64,000 nt of DNA, taken from Nicotiana tabacum (lineage: Eukaryota > Streptophyta > Magnoliopsida > Solanales > Solanaceae). Under the pieces are notes generated by a model. It was not told where the DNA came from and ran no database searches. It worked only from the letters and a program-made list of their open reading frames with translations. The translations under genes were made by a program, and so were the position numbers. Where the stretch lies: contig NC_134102.1 of the NCBI RefSeq assembly GCF_000715075.1, positions 95,683,766-95,747,765 of the forward strand, given 5' to 3'. Shown one piece after another: positions 11,616 to 27,400 of this stretch; position 1 is the stretch's first letter; each line of letters begins with the position of its first letter.

Positions 11616-14056
11616 CTAGAACTCGGGAGAAGTAGGCGGATCCGTCGCCAGCTCGGGATCTTGGCCTTCATCATTATTCTCTTCATGTTCCTCCTCGGTT
11701 CTCGTATAACTATCTTCCATCTGGGCATGCTTCTCCTTGGTAGTTGCAGCCTCTTCGGCTTTGGAGCTCAAGGTTACCTCCAAGTTATTCACCCCATCAG
11801 TGGAGGCAGACTCGCGCTCGGCAGCAGCAAACACAGTGTTTTGGACCTTAGACCATTTAGCCTTGGCTTCTTGAAATTGTACATTTAGCTGAGAGGCTTC
11901 TTGGCTGAGGGCCACCACTTCCTGCTCACTATGTTGCAACCGAGCCTCTAACTCACCCGCCTCTGTAGATTTTTCTTCCAGTACCAGGAGGCGAGCAGCG
12001 ATCTGGTTCCTCTTGGCCAACAACTGATCTCGCTCGTACTTGAGCCATTCTTTATCAAGGATAAATATTTGAAGGCCCTCGAAAGTAAGGAAGTTAGTTT
12101 GCGAAACAAAAAACCAAGTTAGAAATTCCATCATAGCAAGTTAAGAACCAACAAGTAGTAAAGAGAAAATATATTATCGTTGTTGCATTGTGCATGGCAT
12201 TATTTAACAAACACTCTCCCAAGAGAGAGTGTATATTCTTCTTATCCTTTTATGAAGCCAGCAGATTCCGATAACTAGCGAGTTTCACCGGTCGAGACAG
12301 CAGATGGCACTCGGTAGATACCGAGAGGGAGACACCCCTTCTCCTATGGGGACCTGCAGAAGGGGTGAATAGTTGTGCCCCAAATTCCTATGGTCTGGGG
12401 ACTGGGGAGGAGGGACATCCTCCTCTCAGGCGTCTGCAGTCGGTAAGGGTGATGTAGCATTTGTTGATGATGAAAGGATGGCCAGCGTGGAAGGTGATTC
12501 TGATGGTGTTGGGGGTTGAGGAGCAATTACGACAAAGGCAGTGTTGTTTGTTGGTTGCTCACCAATCGAAGATAGAAGAGGCCCAGTACTCAGCCTCATA
12601 GTACCGGGAGCAACAACTGGCACTGGAAATGGAGAATTGGCATTCACCACCAAGTCAAGCCCTCCCAAGAGTGCTTGGGCGTCGTCCCCAGTTGGAGTAA
12701 TAAGCTCTTCAGATTAAGCATTATGTAGAGATGATGAAGGTCATTATCTCCTTTGTAGGGAAGCCCCTTCATCACTGGCTTCCCCATCATCGTCGATAAC
12801 CACAGTGGTTGCATGTAGCTCGGGTGCGACTTTCTTCACTTTCTTATTTTTGCCCTCGGTCGAAGAAGAACACCGCCTTTTTGGTTGCTTGTTCTCCGAC
12901 TGAGGACTCCGAGAGGAAGCGACTGCACCGGAAGTAGATCCGATGGCGCAGGTTCACGTGAGATCCTCCTTCAACAGCCTCGCAGCCTCTACGGAATCAA
13001 CCAAAACGTCCTCCTCAGGGATGGTAACAGAGCCATGCGGGAGACCTGAATCCAACAAAAAGGTAAGGTTAGCCTGTTTTCTTATGAACAAAGATGAAAC
13101 GAAGGCAGAATCGATTTTATGAGTTAATTTACCATGATTCTTGGCCCTCCAGTCGTATTTGGGGACCAACTCTTTCCACCGGCGAATCTCAGGCATGGTG
13201 ATGTCCAGAATCTTCTGAACCCACCGGTCCAAACCTTAAACCCTTGGTGGTGCACACCGAGTTGCTGAAATAATGAAAAGAGAAGGATCAGCAACGACAC
13301 GAAACAACTTTTTTTTTAGAAAAAAAAAGAGATAGATTTCAAACTTACGTGTACGAGTATAGGACTCGGGAAAGGGTGAAGTTGTGATCGGGATAATATA
13401 TCTGGTGGCAATAATGTCAAACCGCTCCATCCACCTGCAGTTGTTGTCGTGCTGGTAAGCAAAGCATGGTGGCCACGCTTGATGAAATTTATTACCCCTC
13501 CTCCCCCCCCCCCCCCCGAAAAATCTTGGGGGAGTAGAGATTCATCATATGAGCCAAGGTAAGAGGCTCCGTTTCCTGGCATAGTCTCCGCAGACAGGCC
13601 ACCGTTTGCCACACAGAAGGGCCCACCTGTGCCAAACAAACTTGGTAATGGTGGCACAACTACAAAATTACGAGGTCAATCCCCCCACTCAAAAACAACG
13701 CACCCAAAGTAAATGGGTACATATAAACATACATGAAACCCTTCTTAGAGAAGATTACTCGCTCTACCAGTTCGGGAGCAATAGTGTTTAGGTCGTGGCA
13801 ATCACAGTTCTCCTTCACAGCAAGAGTGCTGGAAGGGCGGATAGAAGAAGAGAATTTGCCAACAGCCTAACTACGGGAATTTGAAGAAGGAAACTTCTCT
13901 TCGAAGTCCTTGGCTGTGTTGAGTTGTCTAGGGATGATGGTGCTCACCGTGGGGGGTGGGGTCAGCATCAACGTCAATTTATTTGTCTTTGCTCTACTTC
14001 GGGCCCCCACCGAAGAGAAGACCAGAGTTCTTGAAAGAATTAGCAAAGGAAGCCAT
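11616..14056 (-). pseudogene. Antisense ORF locus of a Tat/Retand-type element
   Basis: On the strand opposite to pol, broken pieces of one protein run from ATG 14056-14054 (MASFANSFKNSGLLFGGG) through a middle part at about 13657-13240 (CVANGGLSAETMP, FSGGGG with INFIKRGHHALL, RYIIPITTSPFPE), then 13232-12954 (MDRWVQKILD, WKELVPKYDWRAKNHGK), to a C-terminal coiled coil at 12134-11616 (heptad-rich stretch with EARLQHSEQEVVALSQEASQ and an acidic tail). This matches the class of extra antisense ORFs known in plant Tat elements, often annotated as putative gypsy-type transposon or mobile-domain-like proteins of unknown function. Stops, frameshifts and a C homopolymer at about 13504-13517 show decay. 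Its function is not known. Confidence 0.65.
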
Positions 14057-14743
14057 GATCAGCGGAAGGTAGTAAGAGTTCTTTGAAGAAGGTTAAAGAA
14101 AGATGAAAGCAGCAAAGAATTGAATGCAAAGAAGTTGAGAGAGTTTGTAAAACTGTTAAGTGCAAAAGAAGAAGAATGAGGCATCTAAGTAAAGGAATAG
14201 GCGGCTAAAATCGTGGCCATGATTACCTCGAGAACTTGCGAAAATATCGCTAAACCGTGAAGTAACACGTGTTTGGGGTATTAAATACAAAGAGACGTGT
14301 GTCTTATCAAGCGTTAGAAACTTTTCAGAAGGGTTCAGAAAATTTTTCGCCAAGAAAGGAATCTTCACCAACTTTCCGACGATATAAAGATGTGCCACCG
14401 GAAAGCAAGGGACTATCTGTATATGGTAAAATCGTTCACATTAAATATTCGAATGATAAAGTGACACGTGGAACCGGGGACAGATGGAAGACGAAGCAAG
14501 TGAAAACCAAGACCGAGGACAACAGTTTTGGTTGGCATCGGGTAGACCCCGAAGGGTACATTATCAACAAGGCAAACAAATATTTGCGAGATGACAATCA
14601 ATGAAGAATATTCCTCAGTATTAAATACACATCCATTACTGAGAATTTTGTCATTCATAGCTTGCATTTACATATTCATCAATGGCCCCCATTATTGTCA
14701 TTTAAGAGGGGCTTGATCCTAGGACTTTGTTCTCTAGGTATAG

Positions 14744-14753
14744 CTATATATAG
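14744..14753 (+). promoter_or_regulatory. TATA box of Tat-type LTR
   Basis: CTATATATAG, about 280 bp before the LTR end at 15025, which is a normal R-U5 length. It points away from the antisense ORF start at 14056. Confidence 0.5.
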
Positions 14754-15025
14754 TGACTTCAACAACTATTGTAGGAGACGAAAATTCTGACAAACTTACG
14801 CTACACATTATTCCAAGCTAAATAATACTTTGTTTTCTATCTAACGATATTCTTATTGCTGCCTTCGGAAGCATTGCTCCCGAAATCAAGTTGTCTGCTA
14901 TTTTATCTCAATTTCAACGCTAAGTCTTGCATTTTACTTAATTTATTTATTATTTTGGGATCAAATCGATTCGCTTATCTATAAATCACGCTATAAATTT
15001 AATTGTACCGTTTTACGGGTAAACA

Positions 15026-16419
15026 GTCTACTTCATTAATATCTAGGTGCTTTTATCCTAAGTTTGGTTGAATTTTTGAATCCAGAATTAGCAATCTCGG
15101 GATTAATTAATCCACAACTGAGTATTATTCTATCACACATTGAGGGTGAGATCAATTAATTTTGGGATCAAAACTAAAATGACAAAGATGCCCTTCGCCA
15201 AGGCTCTTCCCCCAAAGTCTTTTACACAATAAGTTAAAATTAAAAATAAAAATTTATCCAACTTATCTAGTATACACCAAACACATGTTTAAATTATACC
15301 TCGTGTATCCCTTTTTAGTCCAATGAACCAAACATTTTCCAATGAAAATATATTCACTAAATAGTCTCATTATTATGTAATCCACATATTATAATCTCGT
15401 CGTTATAATCCCGGATAACTTGTTCCCCTACCAAACAATCCCTTAGTGGACAACTTCCTGAATACGACAAGTTTCATCATTCAACTTTGTTCGAGATTCT
15501 TCACAATTTAAGGTCCTAAAGTGGATTACCAAAATTTTAAAGTTTATACAAATTTTTCAAGCCCAAGACCCTTTTTTTAAGACGAATTAACCCAAATATC
15601 CGTCCACATAACCGCTTAAAATAAAAATAGTTGTTAAAAGTATAATATATGCATAACTTATATATTATATATGTATAATTGTGTATAATAAATATATAAA
15701 CTATATATATGGCTAAAAAAAAATAATCAATATGACCGGCTATTTGTATAAAGATCCCTTTTTTATATTTTGACATAGCTGATAGATGTTTGTCTGCAGC
15801 ATGTTTGTATCGTCTACAAGAGGCTACGCCTATACAAAGAATCTGAAGTTGCTGAACTACAGAGTGATTAGGAATTCTCTTTTTACCTAGTCTGATTTAA
15901 ATTATAAAATAAGTGTGGCTTCGTTGGGAATGAAAAAGAAAAAAAAATCTTTTTTCCTGTAATTTGCAGATTGCAGCAGTAAGCTTAGGAAATACAATTG
16001 ACTGGCAAGCAAAAATAACCACCTGAAAAGCCTGCCTAGCAGTCGTTTATACGAGTCAATACGGTTCTATCTGCTTTCCTTGTAGCTAAACCCCTTAGAA
16101 AAACACCGTACTGTACTTTTAGGTTTTAACTAGTCGTTTCTCCTTTTTTGGCTTTACCTCTTTCATTTCCTAATTTACATTCACCATTTGAAGCATTTCA
16201 TACAATTCATGAAGTTATTTGTCTTTTTTTCATTGGAAATGACTCGATCACTAGTCTTTCAACTTAAGCAAAAACTCCATTATCAAACCTATTTCCACCA
16301 TACTTCGAAATATGATGGATCACGGGGAGCTAGATTATAAGACATCTTGGGTTAAGTTGAAGCTAGAAGCACACAATGGACAGTCATTTCAGAAAGTGTC
16401 CGCAACTCCTAGAGTCCCC
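15026..16419. other. Intergenic DNA with a possible short insertion
   Basis: No gene is seen. A segment at about 15577-15750, AT-rich and containing repeated TATAT runs and a TGACCGGCTATTTGT end, is bordered by near-identical direct repeats (AAGACCCTTTTTTT at 15563 and AAGATCCCTTTTTT at 15751). This suggests a small non-autonomous insertion. The remainder is AT-rich with no recognised content. Confidence 0.4.
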
Positions 16420-16717
16420 CTTTCCTTTTTATTAGATGTGTATTTTTCCCTCAGACATCTTTGTGTTTTATTCAGACCTTTATTTGTACTATTCTAGTAG
16501 CTCGTGCACTTGTGACACCGGGTCCAGGGTTGTATTAGATATTTCAGTTGTGATGGCTTGCACATTTTTACTTTAGATTATTATAGTTATTTCAGTTCTC
16601 TCTTATCATATCATTTGAATTGTGAAAATGGATAAATTGTTCTAACATTGGCTTGCCTAGCAAGTGAAATATTAGGCGCCATCACGGTCCCGACGGTGGG
16701 AATTCCGGGTCATGACA
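16420..16717 (+). mobile_element. Truncated LTR (family A) 3' end
   Basis: The last 200 bp (TTGGCTTGCCTAGCAAGTGA, then GGCGCCATCACGGTCCC, ending GGGTCATGACA) match the end of the solo LTRs at 26665-29600 and 38629-41512. The left boundary near 16420 is estimated from loose similarity. A primer-binding site follows at 16721, so this is the 3' end of a 5' LTR. Confidence 0.75.
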
Positions 16718-16720
16718 AGT

Positions 16721-16732
16721 TGGTATCAGAGC
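16721..16732 (+). other. Primer-binding site (initiator tRNA-Met)
   Basis: TGGTATCAGAGC, complementary to the 3' end of plant initiator tRNA-Met, three bases after the LTR end. Confidence 0.85.
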
Positions 16733-16919
16733 ACTAGGTTACTTAGGTCTCACGAGTCACGAGCAAGCTTATTAGAGTATGCAGGGTCTGTACGGAGACG
16801 TCTGTACTTATATTATAGAGGCTATGGAGTCTAGTAACAATTTCACTTCTATTCTTCTCTGTCGTGTGATTTTATTCTATCATTGATAATTAAACTCTTC
16901 TATTCTTGTTCTCTTATAG

Positions 16920-17279
16920 ATGGCAAGAGTACGTATTGCATCCTCAGCTAGACAGTAGCCGGAGCCTCGAGTGGCAGCTCCTACGAGAGGTAGAGGTCGA
17001 GGTTGCGCCAGAGGCCGAGGCAGAGGAATAACTCAGCCTAGAACTCGAGCAACAACACCATCAGTGGAGCCTCACGTAGATTTTGATGAGGAGGTTCCAG
17101 CTCAGACTATACCTGTGGGACCAGTTCAGGTCCCGGAGGGGTTCATCGCCACCATAGTGCTTCAAGACGCTCTAGTCCGTTTGGTGGGCCTTATGGAGAG
17201 TGTGGCCCAGGCCGGTACATTTCATATGGAACCAGCCGTCTCTCAGGTATCATATTTTGAGACTGGGGGCTCGGATTGA
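16920..17279 (+). pseudogene. Gypsy chromovirus gag N-terminus, truncated
   Basis: ATG at 16920 opens MARVRIASSARQ, then a stop (TAG at 16956-16958), then the Arg/Gly-rich TRGRGRGCARGRGRG region typical of Tekay/Del gag starts, followed by the proline-rich PVGPVQVPEGF and a LVGLMESVAQAG helix. It ends at TGA 17277-17279 and the sequence passes straight into an unrelated LTR fragment, so capsid and pol are lost. Confidence 0.75.
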
Positions 17280-17280
17280 G

Positions 17281-18062
17281 ATGATTCTTGAAGCAATTTT
17301 AACCATGTGACTTGGGGTAAGCAATCTTGACTCACTTGTGATTATATTGCATGATTTTATTTTCGCTTTTGGTAATTGGATTATGGATTTTTAAGAGGAA
17401 ATTGGGGGGGTATTTTGCCTAAAACTTCATAAAGTGAATTTTTGAGTTTTGAATATTGATTCGGAGTCGGATTTGAGTGAAACTAGTATGGTTGGACTCG
17501 AAATTGAATGGGTTGTCAGATTTTGTAAGTTTCATCGAGTTCCGAGGTTCGGGCCCGGGTTGGACTTTTGAGTTGATTTTGGAAATTTTATTAAAGATTC
17601 GACCTTTATCGATTGGGTTTGTTTCCTTTGGCATTATTTGATATATTTGAGTTGTTTTGGCTAGTTTCGAGCCGTTCGGAGGTCAGTACGCACGGGATGA
17701 AATTTTTGAAGCATCGCTTGGCTTGCCCAGCATTAGATTTGGCTTATTCAAGGTAAGTAACACTTCTAAACTTGGAGCTGAGGGTATGAACCCTGATTAT
17801 TCGTGTTATGTGTTTGGTGTTGAGATGACGCACATGCTAGGTGACAGGCGTTTGGGCGTGCACCATGTGAAATGTGACTCTGATATTTTTGTGGTACTGT
17901 GTAGTTACCTAATCTTATCTAGAACCATGAAATCTCTACGTACTAGAGCTTTTGAGCTTTGATTCATGCTAGAAACCATGTCTAGACCACATGCTTATTC
18001 TGCTAGGACCCACCTAGGTCATTGCTACTGTTGAATTATTTGCTTACATTGAAATTATAAAC
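17281..18062 (+). mobile_element. Internal fragment of a family-E-type LTR
   Basis: The stretch parallels 62150-62760 of LTR E in order: GGGGTAAGYRATC, GGTTGAATGGGTK, a GAGGYCRKT block, GGTAAGTAACACTTC, GAGGGTATGAA, GTGTTATGTG, TTGAGATGA, CATGCTAGGTGAC and GGACCCAC. No LTR ends are present, so it is a fragment fused to the gag piece. Confidence 0.75.
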
Positions 18063-18067
18063 TCAGA

Positions 18068-18110
18068 ATCCTACTAGTGGGGTCTGGGGAGGGTAGAATG
18101 TACGCAGAGA
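18068..18110 (+). repeat. Short SINE-like remnant
   Basis: GGGGTCTGGGGAGGGTAGAA followed by TGTACGCAGA resembles a conserved segment of plant tRNA-derived SINEs. Only this segment is recognisable; the A and B boxes were not found. Confidence 0.35.
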
Positions 18111-18697
18111 ATCTTTATATATTGATATGCCCTGAGTTAACTGCATAAAGTCTCTCAGCGATAGCTATTGCCGTAGGCAGTAGGAGAATGTTCTTGATTT
18201 CATGAATTTTGGGACCAAGAAAACTGAAAGGTAATATTCAAAACAGAACTTCAGGTAAACCAGCCTGCATCATCACACACTTTGGCGTAACAAAAGAGTC
18301 AGATAATCCATTCAAACTTTGTTCAACTCCACGTAAAAACTATGCAAAACTTCTAATGACACACCAAAACCAATCTAATTAACATTACAGTATCCAGTGC
18401 TAAACAAGTATGATTGGACAAGTGTACCGCACCCCAAACTATAACAAACAAATATTACACTGGAAAGTATGGTTCAACATGTGGACACGAATTGTGACCA
18501 CAGATGCTGGAACAACAAATATCCATGAGGGCTGTGCCAAGACCACTTTAATATATATTGAATCACATTGGAAGAATAACAACTTGAGGGGGATGGGGGT
18601 GGGGGGTGGCCCTAAAAATAACACAAATCCTCCAGAACAAAACCTTGTAGATGACATACCAAATTTACAGTAGCATTCTGGATGAAGGTGCAAAGAC
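18111..18697 (-). other. 3' flank and 3' UTR region of CDKA
   Basis: This lies downstream of the CDKA stop codon on the minus strand. No separate gene is seen. The 3' UTR end cannot be fixed without transcripts. Confidence 0.4.
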
Positions 18698-22847
<4,150 letters not shown>

Positions 22848-22856
<9 letters not shown>

Positions 22857-22879
22857 CTAGGTCAAACTCAATGAACTCC
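22848..22879 (-). other. CDKA 5' UTR end and start codon exon
   Basis: An acceptor (CCTTTTCAG) precedes 22879. The exon holds 23 nt of leader and only nine coding bases (Met-Asp-Gln) before a donor GTAAAG. An in-frame split this close to the ATG is typical of plant CDKA genes. Confidence 0.75.
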
Positions 22880-23665
22880 CTGAAAAGGAACGAAAAACAA
22901 AAAAACGCAGCGATTTTCAGACAGCAAAGTAGTAAGCAAATCAAGCCATACAATCGAAAAGCTAATCCAAAATATGGTATATATTCGACTATCAAGTATG
23001 AAGTGACATATTAAGCACATTTTCACTTCAATGCAGACCCGAGCAAGTTATTTAATTGCAATTTTCGCACTTAAGAGTCTGACTACGACGAGAAAATATC
23101 ATAAAAGTGTGTTTGGCATGACAGAAAAGGCTTTACTCTGAAATTTTAGTGTTCGGTTACTGAAATAGTCAAAATGTTTTCTCCGTACTACATTGCAACT
23201 TCAAACTTAGAAAATATTAGTAATTAATAATAAAAATAAAATTAATTAGGGAAAATCAATTTCAGTTGGTTTAAATGCTCGTCCGATAAGAATGGCTAGT
23301 CCGCAATTTCAATTGAAGCAACTAATATACTAATCTCGCTTATATTACAAACACCACACTGTTAAACATCACTACATCAGAGATCTCCAATTCAATCAAC
23401 ACATTAACCAACTCAAAGCATATAATAAACCGCAAACAGATAATTGAGAAAAACGGCAAATGTATTAGATATAAAAATGCTACATTATTCAAATTTCGCG
23501 GTAATCAGTAGATAAAATCTAATAAAGCTTCAAATCTGTTGATTTACAATTTACATACAAAAATGACGAAACAAAAATGGCAGTAAGTCATATGTATAGT
23601 ATGGTGAAGTTGTGTGTCGCCATCGTAAGTAGAAATGAGAAAGGGATTGGGGAATGTGGAGTCAC

Positions 23666-23760
23666 CTTTGGTCGGATAAAGAGGACGAAATCGCCGTCTT
23701 GAAGCGGAGGAGGAGGCGACGGGCAAGTGTCGGCGTACTTGTACCAAAATGTTTGGACTA
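23666..23760 (-). other. Probable CDKA non-coding first exon
   Basis: On the minus strand a GC-richer stretch ends CCGACCAAAG before a donor GTGACT at 23665-23660, and would join to the acceptor at 22880 across a 786-bp leader intron. The cap site near 23760 is a guess; no clear TATA box was seen upstream. Confidence 0.5.
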
Positions 23761-24799
23761 CAGTCAATACTCTTCTTTTGCTTCTATTTGCATAGAGGGC
23801 CAAAATGCATTTCACTATTTCATTGCTTTTTTATTTTCCCTTCTTTCCTTTTTAATAATGTAATTTCTTTGTTTTGTTTTTGAGATTCTAAAGAAACTGA
23901 TATGAATATTACTAGTTATAACAATGATCAATATAATAGTAATATGATAATTGAGAAAATAGTATTACAAATTGAGATAATTGTTCGAGGTCTAAAAGAT
24001 TATAATAGTAATAAAAGATCCTTGTAGAGCTCTAAACAGTTAATCTTAAAATATTTTATTCTCGTGGTTGCCTAGTGGTGTTTAGATTCATGCCTAAAAT
24101 GAATTTTAACTTTTTCTTTTATAATAGTGGATCCTCAAATCTAGCTACCATTAAGGAGCATGGTGAAATAGTTTAATCATTTTACCTTTAAACGGCGGTC
24201 TCGAGTTATAATTTGAAAAAAGAAAAAGAAAAACTATCCATTTATCTTGGTCGGAAGTTATTTATCCCCTTTAGTAGACCTATCGAACACGAATCCGGAT
24301 TAATAGAGTCATTAAATTTGAAATACTGAATACCTAAAGGAAAAATTAATTAAAATATAAAAAACACTTCCTGATAACAATTTTTTTTTTTGCCCATTTG
24401 AGGGGGGAAAATAGCTACTTCTACCATTGTACGCCTTATAAAGCAAGCGTGCTCCTGGAAAAACGAGTAAATTGTGTGAACATCTAAACTTACTGCATTT
24501 AAAATGAATGCCACGTTAATTAAGAGGATTATAAGTTTTTCTTGTACAAAGTCATTATGGTTGGGGAAAATTGTTTCGACATTGTTAATTAGGTTTAAAA
24601 GATATATTCAACCCTCTCTATAACAGTCTCGTTTGTTCCGATATTTTTTGACTTTTATAGTGAATGATTGTTATACACCTATAATAACATTTGATGTTTT
24701 ATATTTTTTAATTGTTATAACCAAAAATTATCCAAAAGTTAATTTTTTTTTATGTTGCATATAAAAAATAAAAGAATTCTATCTTAAATTTGAATTCAA
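23761..24799. other. AT-rich intergenic DNA, CDKA promoter side
   Basis: The first few hundred bases presumably hold the CDKA promoter on the minus strand. No gene is seen. A likely MITE lies at about 24607-24745. Confidence 0.4.
24607..24745. mobile_element. Probable MITE
   Basis: The segment opens AACCCTCTCTATAACAGTCT followed by CGTTTGTTCCGATATTTTTT, wording I recognise from a family of small Solanaceae MITEs. Terminal inverted repeats and target duplication were not resolved. Confidence 0.35.
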
Positions 24800-25300
24800 C
24801 CGTTGCCTTCTGTGAAACTAACTAAAGTGTTTTTCTATGAGTAACTAACTCTTAGTTAATTGCATGTTTAAATTTAAATAAAGCACCCATTGGCAAAGGT
24901 CATAAACCTTGTCTATATAAAGGGTATTCTATAGAAGTCTTAAACAACTTCTAAGCAATCTTATATACAACATCTCTCTGTCTATTATTAGATCTATTTA
25001 TATACATCAAATCTTCGTTAATTACTTTTTTCCAAATCCTTCATTCTTTTGGGTTGAGTTCTTGTGGTTGGGAAATCGAAGAGTGCGATTTTGATTTCTA
25101 GAGTAGGCATTGTATCCTAGGGATAGATTTTCCTTTAACCATTTGCGCTGTGTGGGGTAAATTACTATCCTAAAGATAGTTTCCTGAAAACGCCTTGTCT
25201 ACTCGTTTCAGATTTCTTATTAGATTGTCTTGCTTGAGTTTACTCCATTGGTTTATTTTCAATATATTTATATAACAATTTTAGGATAGTAATATTCTGA
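24800..25300 (+). mobile_element. Probable 5' LTR/leader of copia-A
   Basis: A TATA box (TATATAA at 24914-24920) lies about 390 bp before the gag ATG at 25305. The flanking sequence fits a short copia LTR and leader. Exact LTR ends and a standard tRNA-Met primer site were not found, so the boundaries are approximate. Confidence 0.45.
24914..24920 (+). promoter_or_regulatory. TATA box of copia-A LTR
   Basis: TATATAA followed by AGGG, upstream of the copia gag start. Confidence 0.5.
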
Positions 25301-25304
25301 TTCA

Positions 25305-26664
25305 ATGGACTCTTCTTTGTCGGGCAAACAATTTCAAGATGTGGCGAGGCTTGAAAAGTTCAACGGGATGAACTACAAGCGTTGGAGTATGAAGATGATG
25401 TATCAATTGACGATTGCGAAAGTCTACTATGTCTTGACTTGTTCATATCCTCAAGACGGAAAAGTAGATGGGCAGCTTTCGGACTCACAGCAAAAATGGC
25501 TTGAAGATGATTTTGTGTGCCGCTCAATGATCCCGAATGCAATGAGTAATGCCCTCTTCAATGTGTTTCACAAATGCTACCCTGCATATGAGTTGTGGGT
25601 TGCCATCTCGCGAAGGTATGTAATAGAAGATGCTGGAAATAGATCCTTCTTAATTAACAAGTATATTAATTTTAAGATGGATGATTCCAAACCTGTTATT
25701 GATCAAGTAAATGAATTAAATAAAATTGTCTCTCAATGTGCTGATGTGGGTGAGCCAATTACTGAGACTTTTCAAGTTTCTAATATTATTGGTAAATTTC
25801 CTCCTTCTTGAAAAGATTACCATATGAAATTAAAGCACAAGACGGCGTCTCTAAACTTGGATCAATTACTTCAGCATATTCAAATTGAGTATGAGGCTAG
25901 AAATAGAGATTTGCTTGTTTACAATGGAAAGGATAAAGTGCATAATATTGAAAATTTCACATCCTCCAAATCTGCTAAAACCAAGGTCAACAAGTTTCAC
26001 AATGGAAACAAGACTTCTGATTATAAAAAAAGATTTGATTCCAAGAATGGTATTAGTAAGAAGAACAGAGGACATTGCTTTGTATGTGGTAAAATGGGAC
26101 ATTTGGCTAGAGTTTGTAAATTTCGCAAAGGTAAGAAAGGTAAGAAAGAAGAAGCCAATGTCATGGAGCAAGAAGAAGAAATGGTTGATGTTCTTACTGA
26201 AATTCTTATGATGCATAGCAATGAAGAATGGTGGTTAGATTCTGGAGCAACTTGCCATATCACTCCATTCAAAAGTGGTTTCAAAACATATGAAGATGTA
26301 AAGGATGAGAAAACGGTTTACATGGGCAACTCCGCCACTTGTGCTGTTATGGGAATTGGCACTATGCAGCTTCCGCACCCTCAAGAATGTTCATCACATT
26401 CCTGGAATTAGGAAGAGTCTTGTTTCTATTAAAAAACTTGATGATCATGGTTTTAGAGTAGCATTTGATTCCCAAAAAGTTATTATTTCCAAGAACGGAT
26501 CATTTGTTGGGAAAGGATATGCTAAAGACAATATGTATGTTTTAAGCATGAATAAAGTTTCAAGTGCTTCTGCTTATATTGTTGATGATGTGAATGTTTT
26601 TTGGCATTATAGATTAGGTCAAATAGGTAGTAATGCAATAAATCGCATGATTTCATATGATTAT
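25305..26664 (+). pseudogene. Copia-A gag, protease and pre-integrase region
   Basis: ATG 25305 opens MDSSLSGKQFQDVARLEKFN, the usual copia gag start, with GMNYKRWSMKM and a capsid-like region. A TGA at 25809-25811 interrupts, then the frame resumes to the CCHC zinc knuckle (CFVCGKMGHLARVC, 26076-26117), a Lys-rich tail, and the protease active site WWLDSGATCH. A frameshift near 26380 is followed by the GAG-pre-integrase block (FWHYRLGQIG). A solo LTR at 26665 cuts the reading; the element continues at 29606. In intact relatives these parts package RNA and process the polyprotein. Confidence 0.9.
26660..26664 (+). repeat. Target site duplication ATTAT (left)
   Basis: ATTAT directly before the solo LTR; an identical ATTAT follows it at 29601-29605. 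Confidence 0.9.
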
Positions 26665-27400
26665 TGTGATGATCCAAAAAGTCATTTTATATTTTAGAAC
26701 TCGAATCTGCGCTCTTAAGACTTAAAAATCTTATTTTTACCCTCCTCAATTTGCGTACGCAATCCGAACATGTTTCCGGAAAACTTTTATGTTGAAATTT
26801 GATGAAAATAAGAATTTATGCCTTAAAAGTTAATTTTAGTTGATTTCGGTCAATATTTTTGGTAAACGGGCCCGAATATGTGCTTTGACGATCCCGGTAG
26901 GTTCGTATCGAATTATGGGACCTGGGCGTATGTCCGGAATCGAATTCGGAGGTCCCTAACTTGAGTTATGAATTTTTGATGAAAATTAAAAGTTTGAAAA
27001 TTATTTGTTTTTAAGAATTGATTGAAATTTGGCATTTTTAGTATCGGGTCCGTATTTTAGTTTCGGAGCTCGGCACAGGTTTATTATGATATTTAAGACC
27101 TGTCTGTGAAATTTGGTGAGAAACGGAGTTGATTTGACATGATTCGGACGTCCAGTTGAGAAAATAGAATTTTTAAAGTGTTCTTGAGAATTTCATTTGA
27201 TTTGGTGCTAAATTCGTAGTTCTAGGTGTTATTTTGGCGATTTGGTCACGCGAGCAAGTTCGTACGATATTTTTAGACTTATATGCATATTTGGTTTGGA
27301 GCCCCGAGGGCTCGGGTGAGTTTCGGATAGGCCACAGGATGTTTTGGACTTGGGAAAAATCTGGTTTTCTGCAAATTCTGATGTCTGGCATATCCTCCTT

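Larger units (their letters stand above)
11029..15025 (+). mobile_element. Probable 3' LTR of the Tat-type element
   Basis: The right end is well marked: a U5-like stretch ends CGGGTAAACA at 15025, as in Retand/Tat LTRs of Solanaceae (recognised from memory). A TATA box lies at 14744. The left end is less sure: TGATATGATACATC at 11029 follows a purine-rich AGGGGGAA, giving a TG...CA element of about 4.0 kb. If the LTR instead starts near 14713, the antisense ORF locus lies between pol and LTR as described for Retand. No 5' LTR is present to compare. Confidence 0.45.

Noticed and set aside
13316..13657. Poly-glycine protein on the minus strand
   Set aside because: The glycine run is a C homopolymer at 13504-13517 inside the decayed antisense ORF locus, not an independent gene.
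16721..16732. Possible tRNA gene fragment
   Set aside because: The 12-bp match to tRNA-Met is a retrotransposon primer-binding site next to an LTR end; no cloverleaf is present.
23544..23863. Frames on both strands over the CDKA leader
   Set aside because: They cover the probable non-coding first exon; the splice donor at 23665 explains the sequence better.
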